From positions 1-44,837 of the forward strand of contig UQUQ01000021.1 of assembly GCA_900544265.1 (NCBI GenBank): 44,837 bases of DNA. Direction: 5' to 3'. Positions 8,083-16,570 of the stretch are shown one piece after another. The stretch is from an uncultured Alistipes sp. GTDB lineage: Bacteria; Bacteroidota; Bacteroidia; Bacteroidales; Rikenellaceae. The position numbers and the translations under genes were made by a program. The notes beneath the pieces were generated by a model. It had not been told where the DNA came from, did not search any database, and saw nothing but the letters and a program-made list of their open reading frames with translations. Position 1 is the stretch's first letter. Each line of letters begins with the position of its first letter.

Positions 8083-8116
8083 GGAAAGAGCGGACCGGAA
8101 AGAGCGGACCGGAAAG
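8083..8116. repeat. 14-bp direct repeat
   Basis: GGAAAGAGCGGACC occurs at 8083-8096 and 8097-8110, with a partial third copy (GGAAAG) at 8111-8116. It lies in the gap between the terminator and the GlsB-like stop codon. It is probably a replication-slippage product. Confidence 0.6.
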
Positions 8117-8121
8117 GGCAC

Positions 8122-9132
8122 CTACGACCGTTCCGCGCGCTTTCTGTCGCGCTCGCTCCTGATGCGTTCGAGGTGCTCGCGCAGCTGTTCGCCGAACTCC
8201 TCGCGGCGGTGCTTGAGGTTGGCCCGCCACCCCTTCCAGCGGGTGTAGCGCTGCCGTTTTTCGGGATAGATGTCGCGGATCGTCACCAGAATGCCCGTCT
8301 CCTCCACGTCGCCGAAATCGGGGTTCGACACCGTGTCGAAGACCCGCATCGTGGGCGACAGGTTCATGTAGGCGTTGATCAGCGGCGGGATGTTCTCGTT
8401 GAACTCGCGGATCTTCTGGATCAGGATGCGGTAGTTGTCCATGTAGGTTTCGCCGTGGAAGAGCTCCTCGTAGTAGGGGTCGTCCAGATCGAGCCGCAGC
8501 GGATGGATGCCCTCGACGAGCCCCTCGCGGTCGGGGAAGTAGCGGCGCAGGAACCAGATCAGGGCGTTGCGCGCCACGGTCTTGTAGCTCGTGTACATGG
8601 TGACCTTGCCGAAGAGGTATTTCGAGCGGGGGCTCAACACGATCAGGGCGCCGATGCCGTCCCAGAGGTTGTCCAGCGCGTAGATGCTCTTGGCGTTGGC
8701 GCGGGCCTGGTAGGCGGGCTGCACGAACGAGCGTCCCAGTTCGATCGTGTGGGGCAGGTATTTGCGGCGGAAACGGTCGCTGAAGCGGAAGTAGTGCTCG
8801 GTCGAGAGGTGGCGCGGGTTCGGCGTCGTGCAGACGATGAAGCGGTAGCCGCCCACGATCTGTTCGGCCGCCGGGTCCCAGACGATGAGCTGGTAGTAGC
8901 CGTCGCCGGCCGTGTCCTCCTCGTCGATGTCCACCTCCTCGCCCGTGCCGCCCCCGGCGCCGCGGAAGGCCTCCTCGCGCAGGCGGCCCACTTCGCGCAT
9001 GAGCGACGGACACTCCGCCGCCGAGAAGACGTAGATTTCGTTGCCGGCCTTGTTCGTGTCGCGGACCTTGCGTTCGGGCGTGAGCTCGGCGCGCAGCAAC
9101 TCCCGGTCGACGGGCGGGATGATGGGTTTCAT
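8122..9132 (-). CDS. GNAT/hemolysin-type N-acyltransferase, GlsB-like
   Basis: A 336-residue protein of the GNAT-fold N-acyltransferase group (OlsB/hemolysin-like) that couples 3-hydroxy fatty acids to an amino acid. In Bacteroides thetaiotaomicron GlsB makes N-acyl-glycine (commendamide), which GlsA then O-acylates. Supporting features are the core YYQLIVWDP...IVGGYRFI, the ELGRSFVQP strand-helix typical of these enzymes, and the neighbouring GlsA-like gene 44 nt upstream. A charged Arg/Glu/Lys-rich tail follows. The ATG at 9132 was chosen; an in-frame ATG at 9147 is possible. The amino-acid substrate (glycine or ornithine) cannot be told from sequence, so no symbol is given. Confidence 0.8.
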   Translation of the reverse strand: MKPIIPPVDRELLRAELTPERKVRDTNKAGNEIYVFSAAECPSLMREVGRLREEAFRGAGGGTGEEVDIDEEDTAGDGYYQLIVWDPAAEQIVGGYRFIVCTTPNPRHLSTEHYFRFSDRFRRKYLPHTIELGRSFVQPAYQARANAKSIYALDNLWDGIGALIVLSPRSKYLFGKVTMYTSYKTVARNALIWFLRRYFPDREGLVEGIHPLRLDLDDPYYEELFHGETYMDNYRILIQKIREFNENIPPLINAYMNLSPTMRVFDTVSNPDFGDVEETGILVTIRDIYPEKRQRYTRWKGWRANLKHRREEFGEQLREHLERIRSERDRKRAERS

Positions 9133-9151
9133 GGTTTTACTTTGCATATCC

Positions 9152-9177
9152 GCTGCAAAAATACCGTTTTTTGCAGC
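9152..9177. repeat. 10-bp inverted repeat between the two acyltransferase genes
   Basis: GCTGCAAAAA (9152-9161) and TTTTTGCAGC (9168-9177) are perfect complements with a 6-nt loop. The right arm touches the stop codon of the GlsA-like gene (9177-9179), and the hairpin ends 20 nt before the GlsB-like ATG. It is not a classical terminator because it has no GC-rich stem. It could tune translation or mRNA stability between the two genes. Confidence 0.6.
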
Positions 9178-10004
9178 TATTGTGTCGCGGAGGAGAGCTT
9201 TTTTTCCAGAAAATACGCCTTTTTGCGTACATACTCCGCCTGCTCGCGCAGCGAACCGGCGCTCTGCAGCTCCGCCATGGGAATCGGGTCGCCCACGACG
9301 ATGCGGAAGTGCTTGCCCTGCTGCGAGAACATCTCGTCGGGCAGCCACAGCATCTCGATGTTGAACTTGATGCCCAGCCGTTTGCGCAGGCGGTCGATGC
9401 GGTAAAAGAAGTTCGAGAGCCGCCCCTCGACGAAGACCGGCACGATTTGCCGCTGCGAGGCGTAGGCCTTCTTCAGGAAGCTGATCTTCCATTCGGGGTC
9501 GGCCACGCAGCCGTCGATGCGGCGCGAGCAGAGCCCCGCCGGGAAGGTCAGGATCTGCCGCTCGCCGAAAAACTCCTCCTCCATCTTGCGGGCGTAGGCC
9601 GCGTTCTGCGCGCCGTGCTTGTTGACCGGAATCCAGAGCGGCCGGAGCGGCTCGACGTACATCAGCAGGTCGTTGACCACCACGCGCACATCGCCGAAGC
9701 GGTCGATGAGCTTGTCGGCCAGCATCATGCCGTCCATCCCGCCGAAGGGGTGGTTCGAGACGAAGAGGTAGCGGCCCGCGGGATCGAGCCCTTCGAGCCC
9801 TTCGATCGAGTAGCTCACCTGCCACTGCCGGAAGCAGGCGCGGATGAACTCCTGCGGCGGGAGCGACCAGTAGTGTTGCAGGATGTGGTTGATCTCCTTT
9901 TCGTGGATCGTGCGGCGCAGCCACCCTACCGCCGGTCGGGGAATCCAGCGGGCCAGCCGCGGGGCCTTGGCTTTCAGTACGGCGCCGATGTCTATCTGGG
10001 GCAT
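9177..10004 (-). CDS. PlsC-like lysophospholipid-type O-acyltransferase, GlsA-like
   Basis: A 275-residue membrane-associated acyltransferase. The catalytic HX4D motif is present as NHPFGGMDG, followed by the acceptor-site motif FPAGLCSRR and the later VPVFVEGR region. In Bacteroides, GlsA of this family O-acylates N-acyl-glycine to give the mature glycine lipid, and it is encoded beside GlsB as here. It is first in the two-gene operon. The minus-strand box TATATTTG at 10034-10041 gives a leader of about 25 nt. A general 1-acylglycerol-3-phosphate acyltransferase is the alternative, but the neighbour favours glycine lipid synthesis. Confidence 0.85.
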   Translation of the reverse strand: MPQIDIGAVLKAKAPRLARWIPRPAVGWLRRTIHEKEINHILQHYWSLPPQEFIRACFRQWQVSYSIEGLEGLDPAGRYLFVSNHPFGGMDGMMLADKLIDRFGDVRVVVNDLLMYVEPLRPLWIPVNKHGAQNAAYARKMEEEFFGERQILTFPAGLCSRRIDGCVADPEWKISFLKKAYASQRQIVPVFVEGRLSNFFYRIDRLRKRLGIKFNIEMLWLPDEMFSQQGKHFRIVVGDPIPMAELQSAGSLREQAEYVRKKAYFLEKKLSSATQ

Positions 10005-10033
10005 GGAAACGTGCGGAAAAAAATTTATAACGG

Positions 10034-10041
10034 CAAATATA
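10034..10041 (-). promoter_or_regulatory. -7 promoter box of the acyltransferase operon
   Basis: TATATTTG on the minus strand, about 30 nt before the GlsA-like start, in the gap shared with rsmH. I see no -33 TTTG at the usual distance. Confidence 0.5.
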
Positions 10042-10094
10042 GGTATTCTTTTTTGAAAAAACGCTAACTTTACGCCCAAATCGACCTTATCGAA

Positions 10095-11006
10095 ATGATG
10101 GCACCCGAATACCATGTTCCCGTCCTGCTCGAGGAGTCCGTGCGGCTGCTCGACGTGCGGCCCGACGGGGTCTATGCCGACCTGACGTTCGGCGGAGGCG
10201 GCCACTCGCGGCGGATTCTCTCGCTGCTCGGGCCCCGGGGGCGGCTCTACGGCTTCGATCAGGATGCCGACACGCGCGCGAACTGTCCCGACGATCCCCG
10301 CTTCTGCTATGTGGAGAGCAATTTCCGCTTTCTGCGCGGGGCGCTGCGGCTGCGGGGCGTGCGGCAGGTGGACGGCATCCTGGCCGATCTGGGCGTCTCG
10401 TCGCACCACTTCGACGATGTGGAGCGGGGCTTCTCGTTCCGCGGCGAGGCACCGCTCGACATGCGCATGAACCGGCGCGGACGGATGACGGCCGCCGACG
10501 TGGTCAACGGCTACACGGTGGAGGAGCTGACGCGCGTCGTGGGCGACTGGGGCGAGGTGGAGACCCCGTGGAAGGTGGCCGGATGTCTCGTGCGAGCGCG
10601 CGCCGCAGAGCCGATCGCGACGACGGCGCAGCTGGTTGCCGCCGTGCAGCCCTGCACGCCGAAGCGCGACGGGGCGAAGTTCCTGACCAAGCTCTTCCAG
10701 GCGCTGCGCATCGAGGTCAACGGCGAAATGGAGGCGCTGAAGATGGCCCTCGAGCAGAGCCTCAAGGTGCTGCGGCCCGGCGGGCGGTTGGTGGTCATCT
10801 CCTACCACTCGCTCGAGGACCGGCTGGTGAAGAACTTCCTGCGCAGCGGCAACTTCACCGGAGAGGTCGCAAAGGATTTTTACGGACGGCCGCAGGCGCC
10901 GTTCGAGGTGTTGACGCGCAAGGCCGTGGTTCCCGCGGCCGGGGAGCTGGAGCGCAACCCCCGGTCGCGCTCGGCCAAACTGCGCGCCGCCGTCAAGAGA
11001 GGATAA
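10095..11006 (+). CDS. rsmH: 16S rRNA (cytosine-1402-N4)-methyltransferase RsmH (MraW)
   Basis: A 303-residue SAM-dependent methyltransferase that modifies C1402 in the ribosomal decoding centre. Family signatures are HVPVLLEESV near the N-terminus, the SAM-binding GGGGHS at 33-38, ADLGVSSHHFD, RGFSFR...LDMRM, and RPGGRLVVISYHSLEDR. It opens the division/cell-wall cluster, 2 nt before ftsL. Two adjacent ATGs could serve as the start; the first is used. mraZ, which often precedes rsmH, is absent, because the next upstream gene is the divergent acyltransferase operon. Confidence 0.97.
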   Translation: MMAPEYHVPVLLEESVRLLDVRPDGVYADLTFGGGGHSRRILSLLGPRGRLYGFDQDADTRANCPDDPRFCYVESNFRFLRGALRLRGVRQVDGILADLGVSSHHFDDVERGFSFRGEAPLDMRMNRRGRMTAADVVNGYTVEELTRVVGDWGEVETPWKVAGCLVRARAAEPIATTAQLVAAVQPCTPKRDGAKFLTKLFQALRIEVNGEMEALKMALEQSLKVLRPGGRLVVISYHSLEDRLVKNFLRSGNFTGEVAKDFYGRPQAPFEVLTRKAVVPAAGELERNPRSRSAKLRAAVKRG

Positions 11007-11008
11007 CC

Positions 11009-11524
11009 ATGCTGCAGGACCACGAATTCGATCCCGTCTCCCCCGAGGAGCAGGCGCGGCGCGAGGCCGAGGCCGAGCTGGCCCGCCGCATCCGGCGCGA
11101 GGTGCGCCGCATGGAGCGGGGAGAGGCCGACGACGACCTGCGCGAGGACGAGGAGCGGGAGGCCGCCGAACGCGAAGCCGAGGAGGAGCGCCGCCGCAAG
11201 GCCGCGCGCCGTGCGTCGAGCACCTTCTGGCAGCTGGTCTCGGGGACGATCCTGCTGCGCCGGGGTGTCTCGCAGTACTACCCCTACATGGCCTGCATCG
11301 CCGGGATGTTCCTGTTGAGCATCATGGCGATGTTCTGGTCGCTGCATCTGGACATGAAGTACTCGCGGCTCGAACGCGAGGTGCAGCTGTTGCGCGAGCG
11401 GTCGATCCGCCTCGAGGAGCAGCGTTTCAGCCGCACGACCCACTCGGCCGTCGTCGAGGAGCTGCGCCGCCGCGGCATCGACCTCCAGGACCCGCCCGCA
11501 CCGGGTGAAATCATCGACAACTGA
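11009..11524 (+). CDS. ftsL: FtsL-like division protein with a long charged N-terminus
   Basis: A 171-residue bitopic protein in the FtsL position between rsmH and ftsI. A single membrane segment (about 90-112) is followed by a short periplasmic coiled coil (SRLEREVQLLRERS), the normal FtsL architecture for pairing with FtsB and the FtsI/FtsW synthase. The cytoplasmic N-terminus of about 70 residues is unusually charged, with runs of Glu, Arg and Asp. FtsL sequences are too divergent for residue-level proof, so the call rests on position and topology. The ATG lies 2 nt after the rsmH stop and the gene ends 2 nt before ftsI. Confidence 0.8.
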   Translation: MLQDHEFDPVSPEEQARREAEAELARRIRREVRRMERGEADDDLREDEEREAAEREAEEERRRKAARRASSTFWQLVSGTILLRRGVSQYYPYMACIAGMFLLSIMAMFWSLHLDMKYSRLEREVQLLRERSIRLEEQRFSRTTHSAVVEELRRRGIDLQDPPAPGEIIDN

Positions 11525-11526
11525 AC

Positions 11527-13830
11527 ATGAAACGCGAACCGTCGAAGATCAAGAGCGACATCCTGCTGCGGGTGCGGCTGCTCTACGTGCTGTTCATCCT
11601 CGCGGGAGCCGTCGTGTTTCTGCGGCTGCTGTGGGTGCAGCTCTTCAGCGGCGAGGTGGCCTACAACGCCGCGCGCCTCTCGAACCGCATCTTCACCGAG
11701 GAGGTGATCCCCGCGCGCCGGGGCGCGATCCTCTCGCGCGACGGCGAGCCGCTGGCCGTCTCGATCTTCCGCTACCAGGCGGCCTTCGACTTCGCGTCGG
11801 ACGGACTGGCCGACACGAAGCGGTTTCGCGAGCAGAGCGACTCGCTCGCCAAGCTCCTTTCGGCCTACTTCAAGGACCGTTCCGCCGCGGAGTACGCCCG
11901 TTTTTTTAGGGAGAAGCAGAGCCACGCCCGCAACAACTACCGCCTGACCAACGAACGCGACACGACCTACTACCGCTCGGAGGGGCTCTTTGCCCGGCTC
12001 GTGGACTGGATCCGCGGCGAGGCGACCGTTACCGAACGCATCTACGACACGATCCGCGACCATACGCTCGTCAACATCTTCCCGCGCGAGGTGGACTACG
12101 CCGAGTGGCAGACGCTGCGCCGCTATCCGCTGCTGAACTGGAACATGGGCATGGTCTACCGACTTGTCGAGCGCGACGACCGCGTCTACCCGCAGGGGGG
12201 GCTGGCCCGCCGCACGATCGGCGACAAGGGCTACATCGGCCGTCCCGACGACTCGGGCAAGACGCTCTTTGGCAACTACGGCATCGAGGACAGCTACCGC
12301 CGCGAGCTTTCAGGCCGCGACGGCGTGGCCGTGCGGCAGCGCATCGCGCGTGGCTTCTACGGCCGGGTGGCCGGGGCCGGGCACGAGGAGCCCGAGGACG
12401 GGCTGGACGTGGTGACGACGCTCGACATGGACCTGCAGGACGTGGCCGACAGGGCGCTGCGGAGCCAGCTCGAGCGGCAGAACGCCACCTGGGGCACGAC
12501 CATCGTCATGGAGACCCGCACGGGCGAGATCCTTGCCCTGGCGAACCTCGGCCGCAACGGCGACGGCAGCTACTCCGAGCGCGAGAACTATGCGCTGGGC
12601 CGCTGCATGGAGCCCGGCTCGACCTTCAAGCTGGCGTCGATGCTGCTGCTGCTCGACGACGCGAAGATGTCGCCCGAGACGACCTACGACGTGCACAACG
12701 GCGATCCGGTCAAGGTGGGTCCCGCGACGAACATCCGCGACTCGCACCGCGGCGATCACGTCATCGACTTCCGGCAGGCCGTGGCCGCCTCCTCGAACGT
12801 CTACTTCGCCGAGGCGGTCTGGGACCGCTACGGCGCCACGGGCAGGAAGTTCGACTACAGCCGCTTCCTGCACGAGCAGCTCCACCTGGGCGAGACCGTC
12901 GGGCTGGAGCGCCTCGGCGAGCGGCAGCCCGAGATCACCCGCGACTGGAAGGTCGCCGACCCCGGCGTGATGCTCGTGAAGATGGCCTACGGCTACCGCG
13001 TGAAGCTGGCCCCGATCCAGATGATTACCTTCTACAACGCCATCGCCAACGGCGGGCGGATGATCTCGCCGGTGCTGATCCGCGAGCTGCGGCGCGACGA
13101 CCATGTCGAGGAGCGCTTCGAGAGCCGCACGATCGCTTCGTCGATCTGCTCGCGGTCGACGCTGCGCGAGGTGAACCGCTGCCTCCAGGCGGTCTGCACG
13201 CGGGGCACGGCGAGCGCCTTCTTCCGCGACACGACTTACGTGCGCGTCGCCGCGAAGACCGGAACGGCGCAGATCACCGAGCCGCGCAGGGAGCCCGGGC
13301 GCCACTACCTGGGTTCGATGATCGCCTTCTTCCCGGCCGACGAACCCCGCTACACGGTGCTGACCACCATCGAGACGCGCGCACAGGCCGGCAAGGCCTA
13401 CTACGGCGGTCCGCTCGCGGGCCCGGTCGTCAAGCGCCTGGTGGACTACATCTACAACCGCGGGCAGGAGTGGTATGGACGCCTCGAGCGGCAGGGTCCG
13501 CGCCGCTATCCCGAGCGGATCAAGGGCGGGGAGATCGCCCAGATCCGCCGCGTGGCGGGACGGCTCTCGCCCGACGTCGACTACGACCGCCGCACGGGCT
13601 GGGGCCGCGCGACGGTGGACAGCCTCGCCGAGGTGACGATCGCCTCGCTGCCCGACGACCGGAGCGTGATGCCCGACGTGCGGGGCATGGGGCTGAAGGA
13701 TGCCCTCTTCCTGCTCGAGAGCCGCGGGCTGCACGTCCGCTTCTCGGGCGAGGGGGCCGTGACAAGACAGAGCATCGCCGCCGGGCAGCGCATCTCGCCC
13801 GGAGCGACGGTCAGCATAACCTTGAATTGA
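11527..13830 (+). CDS. ftsI: Septal peptidoglycan transpeptidase (FtsI/PBP3-type) with PASTA domain
   Basis: A 767-residue class B penicillin-binding protein that cross-links septal peptidoglycan with FtsW. Order: a membrane anchor (about 15-38), a PBP dimerisation/pedestal region starting with the RGAILSRDG motif, and a transpeptidase domain with active-site Ser365 in STFK, SSN at 422-424 and KTG beginning at Lys577. A single C-terminal PASTA domain (about 710-767, starting at VMPDVRGM) follows. E. coli FtsI is shorter (588 aa) and has no PASTA domain; a C-terminal PASTA is, as I recall, common in Bacteroidota and Firmicutes. It lies within the ftsL-ftsI-murE series. Confidence 0.95.
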   Translation: MKREPSKIKSDILLRVRLLYVLFILAGAVVFLRLLWVQLFSGEVAYNAARLSNRIFTEEVIPARRGAILSRDGEPLAVSIFRYQAAFDFASDGLADTKRFREQSDSLAKLLSAYFKDRSAAEYARFFREKQSHARNNYRLTNERDTTYYRSEGLFARLVDWIRGEATVTERIYDTIRDHTLVNIFPREVDYAEWQTLRRYPLLNWNMGMVYRLVERDDRVYPQGGLARRTIGDKGYIGRPDDSGKTLFGNYGIEDSYRRELSGRDGVAVRQRIARGFYGRVAGAGHEEPEDGLDVVTTLDMDLQDVADRALRSQLERQNATWGTTIVMETRTGEILALANLGRNGDGSYSERENYALGRCMEPGSTFKLASMLLLLDDAKMSPETTYDVHNGDPVKVGPATNIRDSHRGDHVIDFRQAVAASSNVYFAEAVWDRYGATGRKFDYSRFLHEQLHLGETVGLERLGERQPEITRDWKVADPGVMLVKMAYGYRVKLAPIQMITFYNAIANGGRMISPVLIRELRRDDHVEERFESRTIASSICSRSTLREVNRCLQAVCTRGTASAFFRDTTYVRVAAKTGTAQITEPRREPGRHYLGSMIAFFPADEPRYTVLTTIETRAQAGKAYYGGPLAGPVVKRLVDYIYNRGQEWYGRLERQGPRRYPERIKGGEIAQIRRVAGRLSPDVDYDRRTGWGRATVDSLAEVTIASLPDDRSVMPDVRGMGLKDALFLLESRGLHVRFSGEGAVTRQSIAAGQRISPGATVSITLN

Positions 13831-13839
13831 CACTGAGAG

Positions 13840-15306
13840 ATGAAAACACTATCCGAACTGCTTGAAAATACGCCTGTTGAGGCAATCTGGGGTGATCCGC
13901 AGGTCGCCGTCGGGTCGCTCGTCTACGATTCGCGGGCCGCGGCGGCGGGCTGCTGCTTCTTCGCCGTGCCCGGCACGCAGTGCGACGGCCACGCCTTCAT
14001 CGGAGCGGCCGTCACGGCGGGGGCCGCGGCGGTGGTCTGCGAGCGCCTGCCCGAAGAGCGCCCCGCGGGGGTGACCTTCGTCGTCGTGAAGGACTCGCAG
14101 GGGGCGATGGCCGACATGGCCGCGGCCTTCTACGACCATCCGAGCCGCGAGCTGAAGCTCGTCGGCATCACCGGCACGAACGGCAAGACCACGACCGTGA
14201 CGCTGCTCTTCGACCTGGTGCGGGCGATGGGCTACCGTGCGGGGCTCATCTCGACGGTGGTCTACCGCATCGAGGAGCGCACGCTGCCGGCAACGCACAC
14301 GACGCCCGACTCGATCCGCCTGAACGCCCTGATGCGCGAGATGGCCGATGCCGGGTGCGAATTCTGCTTCATGGAGTGCTCGTCGCACGCCATCGTGCAG
14401 GAGCGCACGCGGGGCCTCGACTTCGCGGGCGGCATCTTCTCGAACATCACGCACGACCACCTCGACTACCACAAGACCTTCGCCGAGTATATCCGGGCCA
14501 AGAAGCTCTTCTTCGACCACCTGCCCAAGGGGGCCTTCGCCCTGACGAACACGGACGACCGCAACGGCCGCGTCATGGTGCAGAACACCCGTGCCGAGGT
14601 GCACACCTACTCGCTGCGCACGATGGCCGACTTCCGCTGCCGGATCGTCGAGATGCACCTCGACGGCATGCTGCTGCGCCTCGACGGGCGCGAGCTGTGG
14701 GTCGGGCTGCTCGGGCGCTTCAACGCCTACAACCTGACGGCCGTCTACGGCGCCGCCGTGCTGCTGGGGCTCGACCGCGACGAGGTGCTGCGCGTGTTGA
14801 GCACGCTGCACGCCGTGAGCGGCCGTTTCGAGGTCATCCGCGCGTCGAACGGCACGACGGCCGTCGTGGACTACGCCCACACGCCCGATGCGCTGGAGAA
14901 TGTCATCCAGACGATCGACGAGCTGCGCACGCCGCAGCAGCAACTGCTGGTGGTCTGCGGCTGCGGCGGCGACCGCGACCGCACGAAGCGCCCCGAGATG
15001 GCGCAGATCGCCGTGAAGTACGCCACGACGGCGATCTTCACCTCGGACAACCCGCGCCACGAGGACCCCGAGGCGATCCTCGACGAGATGGTCGCCGGGC
15101 TGGAGCCCGGGGCGCGCTACCTGCGCCTGGCCGACCGCGCCGAGGCGATCCGCACGGCCGTCGTGCTTGCGCGGCCCGGCGACGTGATCCTCATCGCCGG
15201 CAAGGGGCACGAGACCTACCAGATCGTCGGCGACGTGAAGCACCACTTCGACGATCGCGAGGAGGTGCGCCGCGACTTTGCATCCTACATTGAAAACAAA
15301 CGATAG
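13840..15306 (+). CDS. murE: UDP-MurNAc-L-Ala-D-Glu:meso-diaminopimelate ligase MurE
   Basis: A 488-residue cytoplasmic Mur ligase that adds the third amino acid of the peptidoglycan stem peptide using ATP. The ATP-binding P-loop GTNGKTTT begins at Gly112. SSHAIVQERTRGLDF and the central-domain signature HDHLDYHKTF are present. The substrate-specifying motif is DNPR (403-406, followed by HED), the form found in meso-diaminopimelate-adding enzymes; lysine-adding enzymes differ there. So this organism should have DAP-type peptidoglycan, as expected for a Gram-negative. The gene lies 9 nt after ftsI and 6 nt before mraY. Confidence 0.97.
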   Translation: MKTLSELLENTPVEAIWGDPQVAVGSLVYDSRAAAAGCCFFAVPGTQCDGHAFIGAAVTAGAAAVVCERLPEERPAGVTFVVVKDSQGAMADMAAAFYDHPSRELKLVGITGTNGKTTTVTLLFDLVRAMGYRAGLISTVVYRIEERTLPATHTTPDSIRLNALMREMADAGCEFCFMECSSHAIVQERTRGLDFAGGIFSNITHDHLDYHKTFAEYIRAKKLFFDHLPKGAFALTNTDDRNGRVMVQNTRAEVHTYSLRTMADFRCRIVEMHLDGMLLRLDGRELWVGLLGRFNAYNLTAVYGAAVLLGLDRDEVLRVLSTLHAVSGRFEVIRASNGTTAVVDYAHTPDALENVIQTIDELRTPQQQLLVVCGCGGDRDRTKRPEMAQIAVKYATTAIFTSDNPRHEDPEAILDEMVAGLEPGARYLRLADRAEAIRTAVVLARPGDVILIAGKGHETYQIVGDVKHHFDDREEVRRDFASYIENKR

Positions 15307-15312
15307 ACAACC

Positions 15313-16557
15313 ATGTTGTATCATCTTTTCCGTTATCTGGACGAGGCCTACGACTTCCCGGGGTCGGGCATGTTCCAGTACATCTCGTTCCGGGCGGCGG
15401 CGGCGATCATCCTTGCGCTGCTGATCGTCATCATCTTCGGCCGCACGATCATCGACTTCCTGCGCCGCAAGCAGATCGGCGAGGAGATCCGCGACCTCGG
15501 CCTCGAGGGACAGCTGCAGAAGCGCGGCACCCCGACCATGGGCGGCGTCATCATCCTGATCGCCATCCTCATCCCGACGCTGCTGTTCGGGCGCCTGGAC
15601 AACGTCTACGTGCAGCTGATGCTCGTCTCGACCGTCTGGCTGGGGCTGATCGGCGGACTGGACGACTACATCAAGGTCTTCCGCCACCGCAAGGAGGGGC
15701 TCAAGGGCCGCTTCAAGATCGTCGGGCAGGTCGGCCTGGGCATCATCGTCGGCACGACGATGTGGCTCTCGGGCGACATCGTCGTGCGCGAGAAGACCAC
15801 GCAGCCCGTCGAGACGGTCTACTACGATGCCGACGGCACGGTCGTGCAGACCGTGCAGCGCAACGTGCTGATCGACTCCGAGAGCACGAAGACCACCAAG
15901 ACGACCATCCCCTTCGTCAAGAACAACGAATTCGACTACGGCTGGCTCACGGGCGGCGACAACACCCTGATGTGGCTGCTCTACGTGCTGGTGGCGATCT
16001 TCGTCGTCACGGCCGTGTCGAACGGCGCCAACCTCACGGACGGCCTCGACGGCCTGGCCACGGGCGTCTCGGTGCCGATCGTCGCCGTGCTGGGCGTGCT
16101 GGCCTACCTCTCGGGACACATCGTCTACGCCGACTACCTCAACATCATGTACATCCCGCAGAGCGGCGAACTGGTCGTCTTCGCCGCGGCGTTCGTCGGG
16201 GCCCTCGTCGGCTTCCTCTGGTACAACTCCTTCCCGGCGCAGATCTTCATGGGCGACACGGGTTCGCTGGCCATCGGCGGCGTGATCGCCGTCTTCGCCC
16301 TCTGCATCCGCAAGGAGCTGCTGTTGCCGCTGCTCTGCGGCGTCTTCCTCTACGAGAGCTGCTCGGTGATGCTGCAGGTCGGCTACTTCAAGTACACGCG
16401 CCGCCGATACGGCGAGGGGCGGCGCCTGCTGCTCATGGCCCCGGTGCACCACCACTACCAGAAGAAGGGCCTCTTCGAGACGAAGATCGTCACGCGCTTC
16501 TGGATCATCTCGCTGCTGCTTGCGGCCATCACGCTCGTCACGCTGAAGATCCGATAA
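15313..16557 (+). CDS. mraY: Phospho-MurNAc-pentapeptide transferase MraY
   Basis: A 414-residue polytopic membrane enzyme that transfers phospho-MurNAc-pentapeptide to undecaprenyl phosphate, forming lipid I. The motifs [16 protein letters not shown] and NLTDGLDG (240-247) and the C-terminal [11 protein letters not shown] are the family's catalytic signatures. It is longer than E. coli MraY (360 aa) because of an insertion of about 60 residues at 158-216 between membrane segments. This Thr/Val-rich stretch includes [13 protein letters not shown] and probably faces the periplasm. I recall similar insertions in other Bacteroidota but cannot compare here. Confidence 0.97.
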   Translation: MLYHLFRYLDEAYDFPGSGMFQYISFRAAAAIILALLIVIIFGRTIIDFLRRKQIGEEIRDLGLEGQLQKRGTPTMGGVIILIAILIPTLLFGRLDNVYVQLMLVSTVWLGLIGGLDDYIKVFRHRKEGLKGRFKIVGQVGLGIIVGTTMWLSGDIVVREKTTQPVETVYYDADGTVVQTVQRNVLIDSESTKTTKTTIPFVKNNEFDYGWLTGGDNTLMWLLYVLVAIFVVTAVSNGANLTDGLDGLATGVSVPIVAVLGVLAYLSGHIVYADYLNIMYIPQSGELVVFAAAFVGALVGFLWYNSFPAQIFMGDTGSLAIGGVIAVFALCIRKELLLPLLCGVFLYESCSVMLQVGYFKYTRRRYGEGRRLLLMAPVHHHYQKKGLFETKIVTRFWIISLLLAAITLVTLKIR

Positions 16558-16570
16558 AAGAGATACACGT

